Assembly (NCBI GenBank): GCA_916048095.2
Contig: OU696594.1
Coordinates: 2,321,281 to 2,385,280, forward strand
From: Sacculina carcini
Taxonomy: Eukaryota > Arthropoda > Thecostraca > Sacculinidae
Direction of reading: 5' to 3'
DNA: 64,000 bases
Both the position numbers and the translations under genes were made by a program. Positions 11,397 through 22,915 of the stretch are shown here, in pieces. The notes under the pieces were generated by a model that was given only the letters and a program-made list of their open reading frames with translations, was not told the DNA's origin and ran no database searches. Numbering within the stretch: position 1 is the first letter of the stretch; each line of letters begins with the position of its first letter.

Positions 11397-11662
11397 TGTA
11401 ACACGCAGCTTGCAATGGATGAACTCGATTATATTTCAATACAACCGGTAACACTCACAAGAACACACCAAACACTCCCACTCGCACAGCACACATATCT
11501 CGACTCCCCTCACTTCATGATACAGTACGCGAAACCACATCAGGTGTCATCTTGCACGCACACACTCAACAACGCACATACATACATACACACATACATG
11601 CATACATACATACATATATATACACAGCATATAACAAGTTATAAACGAACAATACAACTACA
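11397..11662 (-). repeat. 5' LTR of element M
   Basis: 266-bp LTR that looks identical to 2763-3028. Followed on + by the target duplication GCTAC. In minus sense the internal sequence starts AGCTATTTCGG, with no TGG tRNA primer match. Confidence 0.93.
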
Positions 11663-12036
11663 GCTACATATGGCAATCGCCTCTTACAAGTGGCGTGTTG
11701 AAGTCACAGGTCACGTGACATCGGGTCATATTTAACTTGGCCTCGAGAACTTCAAAATTGTATAATAGATTATTACATTTATCTAAATACCTTTCAACTT
11801 TAAAATGAAAAACTAAAAATGAGCAATTTTGTTCAAACTTTTGACAATGAGTACATTTCAAATCAAATTTCTAAACTCATACAAAGAGGCATAATTTCTT
11901 AGTCTTCGTATTTTATTACCGTCATATTCATTTTTACATTTTCATTTAGTTGACATCACTTTATGATTTTTCTGAGAAACACATGCGTGACATGACCGGC
12001 GACTAACGCAAGCTGGCGCAAAATAGTTGAATACTC

Positions 12037-12447
12037 ATGAATACTCTTTCTCACCGCGTCTCCTCCTACTGTCTTGAAACCATGCCATGTCCATCAGCAC
12101 CTTTCTCTCATCAGTATAGGCATTACATCACACGCGGCCACAAAGATCCTCCGTGTCACCGCCGACTACACACAGCCCTCACCAGACTCCGCATCGGGCA
12201 CACTCTTCTCACACACAACCACATCTTTCGACACAATCATCCTGCACTATGCGCCATATGCAGCACTACGCTCGACATACAACACGTTCTGCTCCACTGT
12301 CCCACATACAGAACTCAACGTCACCTCCTATTACAAAGCTTTCCTCAAAATACATCCATATCTCTGGATCTGCTTCTGTTCAACCCTAGATATGTTCCTC
12401 ACACCTTGAAGTTCTTGACAGACACTGGACTCACAAATCAAATATGA
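12037..12447 (+). pseudogene. 3'-terminal ORF2 fragment of a non-LTR retrotransposon
   Basis: About 136 codons resemble the region downstream of the reverse transcriptase of jockey/I-like LINEs: TRLRIGHT-LTH followed by CAICSTTLDIQHVLLHC, a CCHC-type cysteine/histidine cluster. The 5' part of ORF2 is missing, as expected for 5'-truncated LINE insertion. An A-rich AAACAAACACAAAAAA stretch lies downstream (~12540-12570). Clade is uncertain. Confidence 0.7.
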
Positions 12448-13071
12448 TTACTCCATAACACTGTTATCACTTCAAATTGTTTACAATAGTGATACATCAC
12501 TTTTTCTGATTTATCTTCATATACTTCTTTCTTGATTGAAAAAACAAACAAAACAAACACAAAAAACGCCGTTGCGTCATGTATCTGATTTTTTCTCACT
12601 ATTAACTCAATTCAATCATATCTTCATTTCAACTAATATCTAGTATCTGTACACATAAGGATAATCGTATTACTGCTCTAGATATTCCCTCTGACTTCAG
12701 TTATTTTTATAACTAGGTTAAGGCAACACGAGTAACATGCATCTATGGTTCTTGTGTAACAAAAGAGTTGTATTGAGTGATCCCTGCATCTGAGCCTAAC
12801 CAATAACAACAACAACAACATCAGATGTTCGTTGGCACGCGTATGTGTTAGCGTGTGTGTTAGCGTGTGTTGATCGTTCCTGTAGGTATTTCTACGATTC
12901 GCTATTATCAACAATCTTATTTGAGCTATTCGTATTGTTTCCATTTTTGTCTTGAACATATTTCCCCATGTTTCCCATTAGTTGAAGCTATGGGAATGAA
13001 AGAAGTGAACTGCTATGAATGTGTATGTGAAGTATGTGTATGTGTATGTGTATGTGATGTACACGCCCAAA

Positions 13072-13641
13072 GGGCGTGTTTCATTATCAATGCTGAAGCG
13101 CTAGGAAGCGCTTCACAGTGTTACATTATCAATGCTGAAGGTGGAGTGAAGTACTTCACCGCGCTTCACTCGGAAGGCTTGAAGCAGAAGGCATTAGGCA
13201 ATCATTGCGCTTTAGCGACATTCCCTTTCCCGTGTGCTGTTTGTTTTGGAATTGAATAGAGGAATATAATATATTTGTTGAGGACTATATAATATAGAAT
13301 ATATTTTCTGTGAGCATTTTGTTCGCCATAGCGGACGGCTTAAAGTATTTGTGTGGTATTTGTGTAAATCCGACAATGCTGAGATTAGCGCAGCTCCATA
13401 TGGAATTAATGAATCCATGAACTAAAATTAAGCAAATCAACAGAAAGCAAATGCAAATGATGAAAAAGAAGCAAAACAAATTATTTGGACCAGAAAGTGT
13501 GTGGGATTATTCGCACTCAGCTGTTCAAAATAGTCAAACAAGCGTCATTGATGTATCACTTCACAAAGTGTTTCATTATCCGTTCACTTCCATCAACTTC
13601 CTTCAGCACTTACGTTAGTGATAATGAAACACGCCCTTTGT
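13072..13641. mobile_element. MITE-like element with terminal inverted repeats
   Basis: CAAAGGGCGTGTTTCATTAT at the left end is the inverse of ATAATGAAACACGCCCTTTG at the right end. About 570 bp with no ORF lie between. Inside, direct sub-repeats of TTCATTATCAATGCTGAAG occur near the left end. It is a non-autonomous DNA transposon; superfamily not assigned. Confidence 0.7.
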
Positions 13642-14470
13642 CAATGTTTATATCATTAATTGGTCTTGAGTTTGAGCAGGCGGGATGGATGGGAGTTTTT
13701 TTCGGGTGTTGAGGGGGATTGAGATTGTTGTTCATTGTTAGCAAATATATTGTTTTTTCAGAAGCCCAGCTTTTTTTATACATTAGTATTGCTTACAACA
13801 ACAACATATATTTAATAAAGTGCACGGTAAAATGCAAAGGCGCGAACGAAATTTTTCCCAAGAGTCGTGTAACTATTGTTCTAAAATCATATCATTTGTA
13901 TTTTTGTCACCAACATATAATTTACACAATCTTTGTGACAGGGACCCACATAAGCATGCGCTTTTTTTCATGTGGGCCCTTTACAATGAATAAAGACAAC
14001 GTTGAAAACAACAATATCGTTTTGACATATCGTTTTGACAACAATATCGTATAAAGACAACAATATCGTTTTGGAACGTTCCCGCATTTTATTTTCATTC
14101 TTTAATGTCTCATCCTTTTTTACGTTGGGCAGCTCCTTGCCCAAGCCTCGTTGCCCGAATACGACGTTGACTAGACATATGACAGTGCTGACATAAGACA
14201 GTATCTGCGCGAAATGGTCGAATTCGGCCGAAGCGCGTAACATCAACAACAACGACATAGACAGGACAGGACGTGTTGTATCTGTGCGTTTGTAACCTCC
14301 ATGCTTACATATATTTGTGTATTCCATTCTCTTGAAAAAAATTATAATTGTCTGTCTTCAAACATAGATATTAATACAGACGGGCTAATTCATATTTGAA
14401 ATGCATTTTATTTCTCGTATTCACTCTCCTGTCAGTTGTTTTTGGTAGACTTCACAGTGGATGATTCAGA

Positions 14471-14696
14471 GTGCAATTTTGGGAGTGGGTAAATTAATTT
14501 TGGGGGGATGAATCTTGGGGGCGATCAGTCATGTACATGCATCACTATGTAATGTCTGCGATAATGCTTATATCAACGAATTCTACAGAAAATATTTTTC
14601 TTGACCCCTTTTATTGAATCTCCTGGTTATGAGGAGTTGATGGAGACATTTGGTGGGGGGCTTCAGCCCCCTGAGCCCCCTGGATCCACCAGTGAC
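14471..14696 (+). repeat. Dispersed G-rich repeat, copy 2
   Basis: Diverged copy of the block at 1008-1199: GGGGGCGATCAGTCATGTAC at the start, CCCCCTGGATCCACCAGTGACT at the end. It ends about 50 bp upstream of the MGST1 start codon, so it may sit in that gene's promoter or 5' UTR. Confidence 0.65.
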
Positions 14697-14747
14697 TCTT
14701 CAGATATTTGCACGAGCATATTTGATGTTTTCGTAGACGCTGTCATC

Positions 14748-14876
14748 ATGATTCACTCTGGCGTTTTCTCTCTACGCGACCCCATCTTTTCAACGTATCT
14801 CTTCTATGCTTCTGTATTGGCTCTGAAGACCTTAATGATGTCGTTTGCCACCTCAAGACATCGCATAGCAAAAGGG
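14748..14876 (+). CDS. MGST1-like microsomal glutathione S-transferase, coding exon 1
   Basis: MGST1 is a MAPEG-family membrane enzyme that conjugates glutathione to electrophiles and reduces lipid hydroperoxides in the ER and outer mitochondrial membrane. This exon encodes 43 residues from ATG 14748, including the first membrane segment (DPIFSTYLFYASVLALKTLM), and ends in phase 0 at RHRIAKG|GTGAGTG. The next exon supplies the FSNPEDA motif that aligns with FANPEDC of vertebrate MGST1. The frame upstream of the ATG lies in repeat-like sequence, so this Met is the likely start. Confidence 0.85.
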
Positions 14877-15033
14877 GTGAGTGTTTTGCTTTTTCATTCG
14901 TGTTGATTAACTGATATTTATATTCTCACTTTTGTGTTGAATCTTCTTGTTTTTTTATGTGCTTATTTCACAATTTGCTAGCACATCTTAAATCTGCGTT
15001 TGAGTTTGTCAGTAATTCAACATAGTTAAAGTT

Positions 15034-15175
15034 TTAAGGCCTCAAGTGACAGCTGCTACACGGGAAGAAGTCGAAGCTTATGAACACACACAGGTGTGTC
15101 CCGTGCAGCTCGCTGCCACCGCAGAACCGACCCTCCCACGCTATGACGCCACAAGGACGTAAGACGTAAAATTCA
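15034..15175 (+). repeat. Dispersed repeat, copy 1 (MGST1 intron 1)
   Basis: The block starting TTAAGGCCTCAAGTGACAGC and containing GGAAGCTTATGAACACACAC-like sequence recurs at 26712-26872. No coding signal. Confidence 0.65.
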
Positions 15176-15271
15176 GTACCATGTTGTATCGGCAAACACC
15201 TCTGTTGTACGTCTGTGCATGGAAAATACATTTTCCCTCATTTGCATGGCCTGTACTTGTTTGTGGTGTAG

Positions 15272-15505
15272 ATTTTCTCAAATCCGGAAGATGCGTCGGC
15301 CCGTCCCAAGGGTCAGGTGAAGTTGAACGATCCTGACGTGGAGCGAGTACGCCGAGCCCATCTCAACGATCTTGAGAACATCATTTTGTTCCTGATCATT
15401 TTCCCACTGTATTTGCTGACGTCTCCTAGTCAGGTGGTGGCCGTCAACTTGATGAGGACGTTCACGGCTGTCAGAGTCCTTCACACCATTGTCTACCTCA
15501 ACCAG
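15272..15505 (+). CDS. MGST1-like, coding exon 2
   Basis: The acceptor GTGGTGTAG|ATTTTC and donor AACCAG|GTATAC bound 78 in-phase codons. The exon carries the MAPEG signature VERVRRAHLNDLENII, which contains the glutathione-binding Arg, His, Asn and Glu positions, followed by a hydrophobic membrane segment (LFLIIFPLYLLTS) and the FTAVRVLHTIVYL helix. Spacing matches vertebrate MGST1 closely. Intron 1 is 395 bp. Confidence 0.92.
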
Positions 15506-16404
15506 GTATACACAAGAATGCACATTTCATTTCATTTTTATTGACCACAACAACACCAAATGGCCCAACAAAAGACAATATTGTCCACCAAGCAAAAATA
15601 CGTATACAAATATACAAATACAACAACGAGACAATATCATCTTGAATAAAATAACAAAATGCCGATGTGACCTACACAATCATTCTACACGTATACACAC
15701 GCGCACACACGCGCACACACACGCACACACACACACACACACAACACGTAGAATACACACATATACACGCACAATACAAACACACATAACAATATATCGA
15801 CAATACAAGAGGTCACACGAGCCTACTCAATTAAGGCCACACAATCACCTACTCTGACACACGGGCACAATCATTCTAGAGTCTAGAATCTAGACAATGC
15901 ATAAGCTATAGACATGTGCACCATTTACAATGTACTTTTTATATACAAAACAAGCGGTATTATGTGTTTAGGCTTTTACACCTCCCTAAAGCTTTTAAAT
16001 CAATTAGAAACCTTCATATAACAATTTCAAGGTTAAGTTCAACATATAATTTCCAGGTGACTATCTAGGGAATAATGCACATCCCTTACGCTATACTGAG
16101 CTCTGGTCATAAGCACCTAATGCATTTGTTTGTGAAATTCATTCGTCCGCACACAATACACGCACTCACGCACACCTCCGTACACATTCATACACTTCTA
16201 ATCACACGATAACGACACCAAACTTATGACTTATGTTAAGTGTAAAACCGCACTGTATGAACTGTTGGGTGCAAAGCCTCAAGTGGAACGTACAGCGTGT
16301 ATTACTCGGCTAATGATCACCATCCTGCATTCAATTCTGCGATGCTACACATGCACCGTCTGTTAATAGACTCAAGGACATGCAAACAAACACACCCTAT
16401 AAAC
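15506..16404 (+). other. Start of MGST1 intron 2: microsatellite and unique sequence
   Basis: Contains an ACGCACAC/ACACAC run at about 15694-15741 and otherwise AT-rich sequence. No exon recognised. Confidence 0.5.
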
Positions 16405-16878
16405 CTGGACCGACATAGGTTTCGTCCACAGGGTAAAACTACCACACAATTCTGCCGCTCTCACACTCTTTCTACGCGCGCCACAGTGGCCGCGTTCAAG
16501 TGGCGTGGCTGATGTGTGCGTGATGAGTCACGGTCGTTTTTGTCCACACTTGGTGGTTTTCAAACTTGGTGTATGTGGTCGAATTGTCCACACTCGTGAT
16601 ACGGCTCAGGCGGTGCTGTTTTTGACTAATTCCAGTGTTGAGCAGATAATTGAGATTGAGTTGACTAAGTTTGTCATTCCTTTCAAGAGCTAATATAATT
16701 ATACTTTGTAATAACCTATATACGTGTACGTATTCAGGGGTAAACACACTGATATGCGCATTATTGTGTATATGAGTATTATTCCAACTCGTGCATTATA
16801 TGAAATATTTAGATGTAATTATTTAACGATGTTGATGGTTTGACTGTTGGGATGTTGAACACATTGTCGCACACATTT
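16405..16878 (+). repeat. Inverted repeat arm 1 (LTR-like)
   Basis: About 474 bp from GGACCGACATAGGTTTCG to TTGTCGCACACATTT are present as the reverse complement at 21230-21735. The opposite arm abuts a decayed gypsy integrase, so these are probably LTRs of one family in opposite orientation. A short segment (TTGACTAAGTTTGTCATTCC) is duplicated again at about 16895. Confidence 0.75.
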
Positions 16879-19040
16879 AATCGACTAGAGATTGAGTCGA
16901 CTAAGTTTGTTATTCCTTTCAAGAGCTAATATAAATATACTTTGTGTTAATGTCATTATGTCAAATAATATTATCATTATATAAATAGTAATGTCATATA
17001 AATGTTTTCAAAGATTTTGATGTAGTTATTTAACGATAGAATGGTTTGGCTGACGGGATGTTGAGCACATTGCACCGATATTTTCTCCTTGTTATGTTTG
17101 GTTTGCATTTCATAAAATTGTATTTTCGCATAATAGTTCAACATCACAGTCACACACAGTTCAACGTCAATGGACTGGGGAGTACGGCTACACGGATGAG
17201 TACAATTACACCGGCTCAAGCGATGCTGTATTTTGGCTAATTTCAGTGCTTCGTTGAAATTCACTAGTTCGGATTTAGAGCAATCTAGCATTTAAAGCTC
17301 GGGTACCTGGGGGATGCGATCATGGTAAAATTTACTCAAAGAAATTATGCCTAGCCCATGCATTACTGTTTACTGAAAAATCTGGGTATGCAATGGGGAT
17401 GCGAGAACAGACTGCTGATTTCCAAGGGGTGGGAACACTGAGAAAGGTTAAGAAACTCCAATTTAGGGCAAAGTCAAGACCGGCCCGGTACATAAAATAC
17501 GGTGTTTTCAGTTCAATTAACCCGGCCCGGTGCAAAAAATACGGTGTTTTCAGTTCAATTAACTTGTCAGTGGAAATATACCTGGCCAGAGACCTCAAGC
17601 GGGCACACTGTCATGTGTTTTTCCGACAAAAACTCATTATTGCTGCCAGCACTCAGCCCCTGGACGCGCATGATCGACGTCACCGTAGAATATATCTACC
17701 CGATCAGCACCAGACGCTCGACACCTCGGCAGATAAAAGCGACAGTGCTAATCGTCCCGAGTGACAGCTGTTGCAATATGCATTATGGTGCTATCATTGA
17801 ACCACACCCACAAACACTGTGTTGCTGCAGCCAATACCGTACAAATGTTCATAGCAGCGGATTCCACGCCATGAGATCTCTCAACAAACAAGGGTTAAGT
17901 GGTGCGAGAGCTGACTGCTGATTTGTAAACGGTGCCAACACTGAGAACGGTTAAGAACCATTGACATAGAACAACGTACGCAAACCCTGACAACCCACGG
18001 ACGCGGACACAAAACGAGGTAATTGGCTCAATAGAGAATTCTTCCGATATCGTCACTTGATAGAAACAGGGGGTAAGCCATTGTGAGCACGTATCAGTTC
18101 ATATATTATGCAATGAGTCATTTCAACGAAATACATAAATCTCAATCAATACATGTTGGTTCACACTGAATCGCAGTTTCGGCACAAATACGTCTGATAT
18201 CGCCGTCGCACCGCAACACCATCATCTCAGGAGCTGCACAAACACAAAAACAAGGCGATATCAGCGCTACGTTGTGACGACCGTCCCCAAAGAATCTTCC
18301 TGTTGATAATCACACAGTGGATGACTAATTAACGGGGACAGCCAGGCCGTGCGAAAAGGTTCCATGCATTAACCAGCACCGCTCTTCCCAGAGCTTCTCT
18401 TCCCTCCCGGAAATCACACTGTACAATGAGAAAGAACAATATGACAGCCGAGCCACCGCTATTTGCTCTTCACACTGCATAGATATGATAAATTAACAGG
18501 GACAACCAGGCAGGACGAAAACATACGTAATATACGTAATATGCAATAACCACCTCCCGGAAATCACACTGAATAATGTGTGTCTGTGTGTGTATGAGTA
18601 ATATCTAGTAGAAAACAAAACAAAAAACGCTAAGATACGTATCTGTCAGCAGTTATATTGCAGTTGTCCCCTCGCCACGCTAGCATCACACGCCACGCTA
18701 GCATCAACGTTGTCTGTCACACAAAGGCACATCGATACGCACCCAGAGATGCGATAAAAAACCGATTAGTTTTCCTTTGAAGATTTTTTCCCACAAAAAA
18801 AAATCGAACAAAAACACGTTATTTTTCTATTTTTATAGGAATATTCTAGGCTTAAGCCTAGACACTTAAACATAAAACATTGAACATATTAAATTAAACA
18901 ATATAAAGTTAATCAAGTAGACGTTCAGCTTTGTCTGGCCACAAACCAGATCCAAAGCTGCATACCCCCAATTCGGCCTTGATATCCTGAACCAACTACA
19001 CATTATGGACAGATTACATCCGCGGGATGAGGCCGGCGGG
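16879..19040 (+). other. MGST1 intron 2, no gene recognised
   Basis: AT-rich sequence with a tandem repeat at 17483-17566. Nothing coding can be supported. Confidence 0.5.
17483..17566. repeat. Two-unit tandem repeat (~40 bp)
   Basis: The unit containing GGCCCGGT and AATACGGTGTTTTCAG occurs twice in tandem with few differences. Confidence 0.8.
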
Positions 19041-19074
19041 GGGTATATATATAGGGATATATATATATGCTTAG

Positions 19075-19220
19075 ACTATACGGAGCGCCCCACTGTGTGC
19101 CCATCTCCGGCTGGATAATCGCCGGTAGACTCAAACAAAGATATTGGTGAATAAACCCAGACCAGGAATCGAACCGCGAACCTCTGAAACATAAGTTCAG
19201 CGCCTTAGCCACTCAACTAC
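19075..19220 (-). repeat. tRNA-derived SINE, copy 1
   Basis: Read on the minus strand, the head shows a pol III A box-like TGAGTGGCTAAGGCGC and a B box GGTTCGATTCC, separated by AACTTATGTTTCAGA. This resembles a Leu/Ser-type tRNA head. The body (CCGGCGATTATCCAGCCGG) follows. The tRNA fold is not complete, so this is a SINE and not a functional tRNA gene. Confidence 0.65.
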
Positions 19221-19504
19221 TTAAGGACTAAAGACGGTAAAAACCTCCATGAGAACAAGCCAGAATCTAAAACATAAATATAAAATATTACTGCACTTGT
19301 TGCATGTTCATGTTGACAATATATATCAGCCTGCTGGGATTATATGGCACGCCCCGCTAACCGCCCAACTGTATCGCTGACTTTCAGACTCTCGAGGACT
19401 ACCAGACTCGGAGTCTCATGACTCTCACCTAGACTCGAACATAATTCCTGATAAACTTAAAAGTGCCAGGAATATAGCCGCACAAGTGCTTTATCTATAG
19501 AAAT

Positions 19505-19687
19505 GCCGGCGTAGACGAATTATTATGGTGTATTAAGCGCCAACTCGGCTATTAGGGGCTATACGATCTGCCACGCTGTTTGCCCATCTACAAAAAACTT
19601 CCGGTAGACACAAGTGATGTTTTAACGAGCCCGGGTGCAGACACGAACCTCTAACACGTAAGTTCAACGCATCGGCTACTAGGGGAG
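19505..19687 (-). repeat. tRNA-derived SINE, diverged copy 2
   Basis: Minus-strand GAACTTACGTGTTAGAGGTTC matches the head of copy 1 with changes. A related body (AGTGT-, CCGGAAG-, GGGCAAACAG-type sequence) follows. The B box is degraded. Confidence 0.5.
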
Positions 19688-20349
19688 CTTAGCGCGCATG
19701 CGCATCCTTGAGCGCCATATCAAATATATTCTAAACATCTAGTCATTCGATTAAACTATTATTGGAATTAAGAAAAAGTAACTGAATTAGATTACAGTGA
19801 CAAGTTGACATCATCGTAACCTCTATGAAACCCACGTCTTATAAAACGTACGGGGAAAATCCGAGCCAATATACGAGTAGCACAAGCCAGCGTAGCGCAA
19901 AAATATGCCAATAAATTGACAAATACCAACTAAAGATTTCCAGTAAGCCCCGAACAGAAAATGAACCAACATAACACAAGCAAATATTGTGCCAAGAACA
20001 TTGCAACCCAAAAGACTGACACAAGAAACCGAATTAGCGAGAAAACATGGAACACACGGAACATTGAACACAAGAAACATCAACCACCAAGACGTAAAAA
20101 TGAAACCGAAATATTAAGACCGCAACAAAAATTATATGAAAGCCAGAATTGAACAAAATAAAACAAGAAAAATCCATCAGTGCAAACCAAGAGACCAAAA
20201 CAAGTATACTAAGTTAGCGAAAAAGTCGCAAGTGCAATGTGGAGATGAAGTTAGTGACAAGAAATTCGGAAATTGTAAGAATTATCGACTCACCTGTAGC
20301 TCGTGTCGTCGTGGAAAGCTTTTCTGCAGAGCGTTGTCGAATGAATATT

Positions 20350-20940
20350 CAGTTATTTCTCCACTTTCAGTGCCACTTTCTCCCATGCGCCTTGACCCAC
20401 CCCAACCATGACCCGTTCATGTTGAAGCATGTGGTCCCTGATCTTGAAGAAGACATCAGGGAGAGGCTCATCAGGAAGATCATCACCTCCATCAGATTCA
20501 CACATGACCTTCTTCCCTCCAGCCAGATGTAGGACATGGTGACACAAAAACCTAAGGAGGCCAGCGTCAACCCATTTGCATTCTTGGAAATCCCCACTCT
20601 CATGGAGGAAGATGGGCCCAACATTGAGGAGCCAATCAAGGAGGTGGACACCTGGGACAGGAGCAAGGTGGCAGAGGTGAAGCCTGGGCAATTCCCCAGC
20701 ATGTACAGATCATGATGCATGATCTCGCTGTTCATCAAGTACAACACGGCCTTGCCCAGCTCTGCTGCCGTGGAGCGCATGTTCAGCCCTGCTGATTATG
20801 TCCTCAGGCCCAAGTGTGTATGCATGACCAGCGACAGGTTCGAGAAGCTGGTCTTCACCAAGGGAAACATGCAGCTCCTGAATGCTGTCTTGAGGATGGA
20901 GAGGAGGGAGGGAGAGTCTGAGTCAGAGAGACTGATATAA
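20350..20940 (+). pseudogene. hAT transposase C-terminal relic
   Basis: The segment PSSAAVERMFSPADYVLRPKC matches the conserved hAT dimerisation region (typical S-ER-FS-AG-...-R-L). EKLVFTKGNMQLL follows. Upstream stretches (VPDLEEDIRERLIRKI) belong to the same relic but are separated by stops and frame changes. No intact transposase is encoded. Confidence 0.65.
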
Positions 20941-21229
20941 CTTACAGGTCATATACTGTTTCCAGTGACAGTTTTATCTAGTTTAAATAATTTTCACCGT
21001 AGAAAATAGTGTGTATGTTTTTTAACATATTTAGACTAAAAACGTATTTATACTTTATTGTTTTTTATCGCAAGTTGACACCTTTATCGCTATCATTCTA
21101 CCGTTTATCGCTTAACGCAGGTTGGGTTTTGAATTGTTTTCGTGTATCGCAGGCTGGGGAAAATCGTATCGTTTATCGTTATCGCAAGCTAAAAAAACGT
21201 TATCGCAGAAACCACTGGTAAGAATGAGA

Positions 21230-21735
21230 AAATGTGTGCGACAATGTGCTCAACATTCGATCAGTCAAACCATTAACATCGTTAAATAATTACATCTAAA
21301 TATTTCATATAATGCACGAGTTGACATAATACTCATATACACAATAATGCGCATACCAATGTGTTTACCCCTGAATACGTATACGGATATAGGTTGTAAC
21401 TATACAGATCAGTGTAGTTTGCACTCATAGTATTAAACTCAAAGTATATTAGATCTTTAGGTGAATCACAAATTTAGTCAACTTAATCTCAATTTCCTGC
21501 TCAACACTGGAATTAGTCAAAAACAGCACCGCCTGAGCCGTATCACGAGTGTGGACAATTCGACCACATAACCAAGTTTGAAAACCACTGAGTGTGGACA
21601 AAAACGACCGTGACTCAGCACGCACACATCAGCCACGCCACATGAACGCGGCCACTGTGGCGCGCGTAGAAAGAGTGTGAGAGCGGCAGAATTGTGTGGC
21701 AGTTTTACACTGTGGACGAAACCTATGTCGGTCCA
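21230..21735 (-). repeat. Inverted repeat arm 2 (LTR-like)
   Basis: Reverse complement of 16405-16878 with scattered differences. It adjoins a gypsy pol relic on its right and therefore looks like that element's LTR. Confidence 0.75.
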
Positions 21736-21859
21736 TAAACCTAAGCTGCAATACAAAGCCATGACGTAAGACAGTGCAACTTCAGTGAAGACAATACGCA
21801 CGTTGCAACAACGATCAGTGGCGTAACAATACAAGTTCAAGGGAGGCAATACACATGCA

Positions 21860-22640
21860 TTTAGGCGTATACAATTCGCACACACCTCCGTCCCCTTCTT
21901 GAGCGGCGTGCGCAATAGTTGTTGATGAACGAGCGTTTTTCTGCAAAAAGCGACTGGAAGGAAGAGGCGCCGTTTGTTGAGCAGAGGACGAGGAGAGCAC
22001 TGGGTCGTCGGGAACGGAGTCTTCTATGACGATAACAGTTTGTCCGATATAACAGGCACCGGTTTCTCCACAGAAGTCGACCACTTGCTAAACGAATCTG
22101 GTATTGGTCTCACCACTCCAATTTTGTCCCAGTGCTTCGTTATCCTGTGTTATCCGTGTTATCCTGGACACGGACATGGTGACCGTTTTGAATGACGGGC
22201 AGCGTGCGAGCACGTTTGTTGTAGCGAGAGACCGTGTCTCTAGCTGTTGTAACACGGCGATCCACAGATTGCTTGCCATTGTGACTTGAACGCAGCAGAA
22301 TGGGCCGGCAGACAAGCGCCGAGAGAATGACCATACAGGACTTGAGCTGGTGAAGGTCCGGTGTGTATGACGAAGTTCCAGCAATCCGCGATCGAAATCC
22401 TCATTGTCAATATGGCCGTTTCAAATGGTGCGACCCTTACTATCAGATGTTTAACAATTTTCACTGCTGTTTCCGCGTGTGCGCTGGATTGAGTGTAATG
22501 TGGCGATGTGATCACATGACGAACACCCCACTTTTCCAGGAACTGTCGGTTCACGGAGTTTACTAGTTTACATATTCTGTTGAGCCACCATGAGTCTTCT
22601 TGTGATCTGGCGATATCACCGCCGCCTATGGTTACTTTAT
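21860..22640 (-). pseudogene. Ty3/gypsy integrase 3'-end relic
   Basis: Minus-strand segments include the integrase catalytic-Glu region (WGVRHVITSPHYTQ, SSAHAETAVKIVKH) and, after frameshifts, the typical C-terminal stretch ARTLPVIQNGHHVRVQ. The usual SNGRAE motif reads SSAHAE, so the element is decayed. Arm 2 of the inverted repeat is downstream of it in the element's sense. Confidence 0.7.
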
Positions 22641-22671
22641 GAGCCCATGGTTACTCAAGTAGACGTGTATG

Positions 22672-22915
22672 CAGAGCCGTAGCAACAGCTCCCCACGAAT
22701 TCCCCGGCCAGGTGTGGGCAAGTGTTGAGGAGCCCCGTTGCTTCACGCATGATGTAGAGTCTATCATAAAGTAGCTCCTAGAAGTACCTTAAGTCCTCAG
22801 TAGACCGAGGGGCTGTTCGTAACTGCATTTCCCTAAAGTCTATTTCCCTACCTCTATTATAATGGTGCTTTATTTATATTGGGGGCTCCAATTATTATAC
22901 CTTCGGGGTAGAGAT
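22672..22915 (+). repeat. Dispersed repeat, copy 1
   Basis: Contains TATAATGGTGCTTTATTTAT and GGGGGCTCCAATTATTATAC. An inverted, diverged copy lies at about 37280-37550 inside an Mhc intron. No ORF. Probably a non-autonomous DNA element. Confidence 0.6.

Larger units (their letters stand above)
2763..11662 (-). mobile_element. Ty3/gypsy-type LTR retrotransposon 'M' (host of nested element P)
   Basis: Two 266-bp LTRs (2763-3028 and 11397-11662) begin TG, end CA and look identical. Both flanks carry the 5-bp target duplication GCTAC (2758-2762 and 11663-11667). A polypurine tract AAGGGGGGA (3029-3037, minus sense) abuts the 3' LTR. In minus sense the order is gag, protease, RT-RNase H, integrase. 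The body is split by element P at 5724-10267 (with one extra ACGTC), by a 43-nt local duplication in the protease and by one in-frame TAA. Removing P and one target copy restores an uninterrupted M reading frame across the site, so P entered an M copy that was intact at that point. Confidence 0.93.
11668..14470. other. Intergenic stretch with a LINE relic and a MITE, otherwise nothing
   Basis: Apart from the LINE 3' fragment (12037-12447) and the inverted-repeat element (13072-13641), I see only AT-rich sequence and short purine/AAC repeats. No host exon is recognised. Confidence 0.5.

Noticed and set aside
19140-19220. A functional tRNA gene on the minus strand
   Set aside because: A and B boxes are recognisable, but acceptor stem pairing and the 3' end are absent, and a related copy follows; better explained as a SINE.
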